A DNA stretch of 34,041 nt, taken from positions 1 through 34,041 of IMG/VR virus record IMGVR_UViG_3300020166_000063. The stretch is one strand, 5' to 3'. The position numbers were made by a program, and so were the translations under genes. Position 1 is the stretch's first letter. Every line of letters begins with the position of its first letter. The DNA is from a virus. The notes under the pieces were generated by a model that worked only from the letters and a program-made list of their open reading frames with translations, made no database searches and had not been told where the DNA came from. Shown piece after piece: positions 32,501 through 34,041 of this stretch.

Positions 32501-34041
32501 AAATGCAGCTATTTCTGATGGTACAGTACTAACTGCAGAAGCAGATACTTTAGATACTGTTGCTGACAGAGGGGCTACTACAAATAACACTATTACATCT
32601 ACAAATGGATTAGGTTTTAAAGTTGATTCAGCAGGATCTGCTAGAATAGAAATAGAAAACGGAGGAAGCAATTGGGCATATTTAAGACTTAGAGATGACA
32701 GTACGGTATCATGGGATATAGCATCCTATAATGGTGGTAACCTAGAATGGAGACCAGGAGGATCTGCAACTAATAGAATGACATACTCTTCTACAGGGTT
32801 ATTATCAGTACCTTCTATTACTACAACAGGAACTATACACCTAGATAACGATTCAGCTCAACTTCAGTTAGGAGATGACAATGATATGCAAATATACCAT
32901 AACGGAGCAAATGGTGAAATAAATAATACAACGGGTAACTTTACTATCGACTCTGCAGGAGATATAATTTTAGATGCAGCAGGAGATTCTATACAACTTA
33001 CTGATAACGGTACGCTTATTGGTAAAGTTAATATGACTTCACAGAACCTTACATTTATCTCCTCAGTTAGTAACAAGGATATGATATTTAGAGGTAATGA
33101 CGGCGGTACATTTTTTACGGCTTTATCATTAGATATGTCAGATGCAGGAACAGCTGCATTTGCAAATGACATTGTTGTTAATGGTGACCAAATAAGATTT
33201 ATAAATGACGCAGCATCAGCATACGTAAGCGCAGCAGATGCTTTAATATTACAGTCTGATTATAATACCGGAGAAAACAAACCGATATACCTACAGCCTT
33301 CAGCAGTTACAGAGTTAACAGTAGCAACAGGTAAATCTACCTTTGTTGGCAATGTGGGGATAGGAACAGATACCCCAGCATCTAAATTACATGTTTCTGG
33401 TACAACAGATCTAGTTACTATAGAAGGATCAGGAAGTGTGCTATTTGACGTACAGGGGTCTCAAGGTCAATTATTCTCAATAACAGATTCTTTAGAAGGT
33501 ACTTTATTCTCTGTTAGTGACGTAGCTGGTATTCCAATCTTAGAAGTAGAATCTTCTGATAAGGTTACAATGGGTTCATTCGGAGCTAACACGCTTGTAG
33601 TTACAGGTTCTTACGCACTCTTCGGTACAAACTCTCCTAATACAGCATTTGCAAGTACAGTACAGATACATGAGAGACAGTTACTGCTAGACCATACAGA
33701 CCATACTCAACCTATATTAACAGTAGGAGGAGGTGGAGCAGCAGGAATAACCGGATCTTTAACTTTTTATACCTCAAACACCACAGGTCAACATCAGATG
33801 ATTATTGAATCTGGACACTCTTCAGCAGAAATAAGATTTATTAATAATAGAGTTATACTAGACGGTAAGTTAAATATAGGAAGTGTAGCAGGTGTTGCTA
33901 CAGACACAGATAAATTTTTAGTACTTGACGGACAAGTTGTTAAGTATGTTTCCGGATCTCAACTATTAAGTCAAATAGGAGGAATCGGTCCTACTGGAGC
34001 AACATTAGACACTGTAACTGACAATGGAGCTACAACAAAAA
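29544..34041 (+). CDS. Giant fibre / adhesin, 3' end beyond the window
   Basis: The frame is open from the ATG at 29544 to the last base, giving about 1499 residues. The start MANEFKVKKGLIVDGSGSVV is supported by AAAGGA seven bases upstream; an ATG at 29525 is in another frame. Residues about 14-56 (VRGSHGQLFSVTDSLSGSLF then SGIPIFEV) recur at about 1294-1336. A second internal pair, with ILDANGADIRLSDNGTEVGV (about 283-302) and LDMSDAG, recurs near 1140-1206. Residues about 612-700 with GLYRLSGGTNNPFGTSH and YRYRGTTWGAWQTIVTK look like a pyocin-knob-type domain. NVNNLNVVDKLIIIGAG (near 753) matches a segment of the 375-residue fibre. One GNVGIGT unit lies near 1270. The visible end is TLDTVTDNGATTK. 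It is likely a host-recognition fibre; the tip lies outside the window. Confidence 0.87.
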   Translation, partial: MANEFKVKKGLIVDGSGSVVLDVRGSHGQLFSVTDSLSGSLFGISDISGIPIFEVFSDDTIKMGSHGAEAIIISGSTATISNGILSGSFSGSFVGDASGLTGLSSGAVTALNNATANELVTVGSTTTELDAESNLTFNGTLLDVTGNITSSGTGSFGKVNIGGATQGTYLLNVGGYTRAGGVDFLNGVVYANSARITSMEDKVNNTYSSISFAGAARSITFMTSGSNRMVINSDGDVSIPGGALSISGDGSNAVTFTESGAGLLTIAAPDDIKLDANSDIILDANGADIRLSDNGTEVGVINMASSNLTISSKVSDKDIIFQGNDNGTTIDALTLDMSDAGSATFNHNIGLPSGGEIDFNAGDVKFVHSSNKLTLNGGNLLVNAQLAVNSTTVNAVNKLEVHGQARINGKMMIGDSTISNVPNAAVQLHVKNAGQAGIRLEDSDSTNLAFDVIVDEGVGFIVKETVGGDAGDDIRLTIAETTGDATFSGKISGGEIEGTSLDINGNADIAGNLTLSSGGNIFGSTGDFIIQNNAGAQLDIKSNQGVRLYIDKNNDDTTHKFEILSNTGSYNSSNVVASVDQSGNATFDGTLTLGTALAVAEGGTGLTANTTYINSNAFSNFASSAADWDTITTRGLYRLSGGTNNPFGTSHATGFTLTENSGNYGFQLFSKGSTNNAEGLAYRYRGTTWGAWQTIVTKTFGDGRYANVASGSLAGSAVQENTSPTFDDLTVTGNLTITGTVDTYNVNNLNVVDKLIIIGAGQTEANSDGSGIFVSGSSASLLWDETNDTWDFNKSLDITGNLTTSGNITGGGLTLNGSLSRGSYTASSNYHTGSDNIVLKGNSVGISGIFFESEKDGTNINHSTDFGFIQYHPYGTGTSGENAELIIGVSNDSSDHVILNAPSAEGFRVRVAAGETDYKIFHEGHEPTYSEISGTIPTWNQDTTGTAASASHALIADTVTTNANLTGHITSSGNATVLGSFTTAQLNAAISDGTVLTAEADTLDTVADRGATTNNTITSTNGLGFKVDSAGSARIEIENGGSNWAYLRLRDDSTVSWDIASYNGGNLEWRPGGSATNRMTYSSTGLLSVPSITTTGTIHLDNDSAQLQLGDDNDMQIYHNGANGEINNTTGNFTIDSAGDIILDAAGDSIQLTDNGTLIGKVNMTSQNLTFISSVSNKDMIFRGNDGGTFFTALSLDMSDAGTAAFANDIVVNGDQIRFINDAASAYVSAADALILQSDYNTGENKPIYLQPSAVTELTVATGKSTFVGNVGIGTDTPASKLHVSGTTDLVTIEGSGSVLFDVQGSQGQLFSITDSLEGTLFSVSDVAGIPILEVESSDKVTMGSFGANTLVVTGSYALFGTNSPNTAFASTVQIHERQLLLDHTDHTQPILTVGGGGAAGITGSLTFYTSNTTGQHQMIIESGHSSAEIRFINNRVILDGKLNIGSVAGVATDTDKFLVLDGQVVKYVSGSQLLSQIGGIGPTGATLDTVTDNGATTK
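29583..29710 (+). repeat. Internal duplication in the last fibre gene, pair 1 copy A
   Basis: This codes GSGSVVLDVRGSHGQLFSVT and the following DSLSGSLFGISD...GIPIFEV. It aligns without gaps to 33423-33550. Confidence 0.85.
30378..30580 (+). repeat. Internal duplication in the last fibre gene, pair 2 copy A
   Basis: This codes DIILDANGADIRLSDNGTEV...NMASSNLTISS...DIIFQGND...LTLDMSDAGSATF. It aligns to 32961-33163 with the same order of phrases. Confidence 0.82.
32961..33163 (+). repeat. Internal duplication in the last fibre gene, pair 2 copy B
   Basis: This codes DIILDAAGDSIQLTDNGTLI...NMTSQNLTFIS...DMIFRGND...LSLDMSDAGTAAF, the partner of 30378-30580. Confidence 0.82.
33423..33550 (+). 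repeat. Internal duplication in the last fibre gene, pair 1 copy B
   Basis: This codes GSGSVLFDVQGSQGQLFSIT and DSLEGTLFSVSD...GIPILEV, the partner of 29583-29710. It directly follows the single GNVGIGT unit of this gene. Confidence 0.85.

Overview
The window is a contiguous piece of a tailed-phage genome, most likely a marine, AT-rich, T4-like myovirus. All 21 genes I support lie on the + strand and are packed end to end, with no gene-free stretch longer than about 90 bases. The left edge cuts the major capsid protein (gp23-like) and the right edge cuts a very large fibre gene. Almost no start codon has a Shine-Dalgarno sequence. Starts sit in A/T-rich context (TTAAATATG, AAAACACAATAACAATG) or overlap the previous stop as TAATG. 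That style fits a Bacteroidota host, but the host call is inference only.

Layout. (1) 1-1204: the C-terminal part of the gp23-like capsid protein, closed by a strong TTCG-loop terminator. (2) 1242-1928: a PhoH-type P-loop ATPase, a common accessory gene of marine phages. (3) 1955-5113: a head-to-tail connector block with a gp13-like neck protein, an unknown 99-residue protein, a gp14-like neck protein and a gp15-like tail terminator carrying an extra C-terminal adhesin-like domain. (4) 5113-21636: fibre and adhesin genes. These include two short fibres, a 2259-residue fibre with about 14 GNVGIGT-type repeats, a 1369-residue mosaic with G8-like, jelly-roll, discoidin-like and beta-helix-like regions, and an 1181-residue fibre with about 9 GNVGIGT repeats. 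Small proteins of 61 and 92 residues sit between them. (5) 21647-29487: six consecutive LamG/concanavalin-A-like lectin paralogs, five of which share an N-terminal GYDTGYP module, with an unrelated 114-residue protein inserted before the last. (6) 29544-34041: the start of another giant fibre (about 1499 residues visible) with internal duplications and a pyocin-knob-like segment.

How the parts work together: genes 13/14/15-like would close the DNA-filled head and cap the tail. Nearly everything from 5113 to the right edge looks like virion-surface adhesin or sugar-binding material, about 29 kb of it. This suggests heavy investment in binding variable host surface glycans.

A motif (C/A/G)TATTTAT followed by A/T-rich sequence occurs in most of the wider gaps between genes, often just before a run of tightly coupled genes. 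It is the best candidate for this phage's own late-promoter element and would divide the window into about eight transcription units. I see no tRNA, CRISPR, insertion sequence, integrase, reverse transcriptase or defence system.
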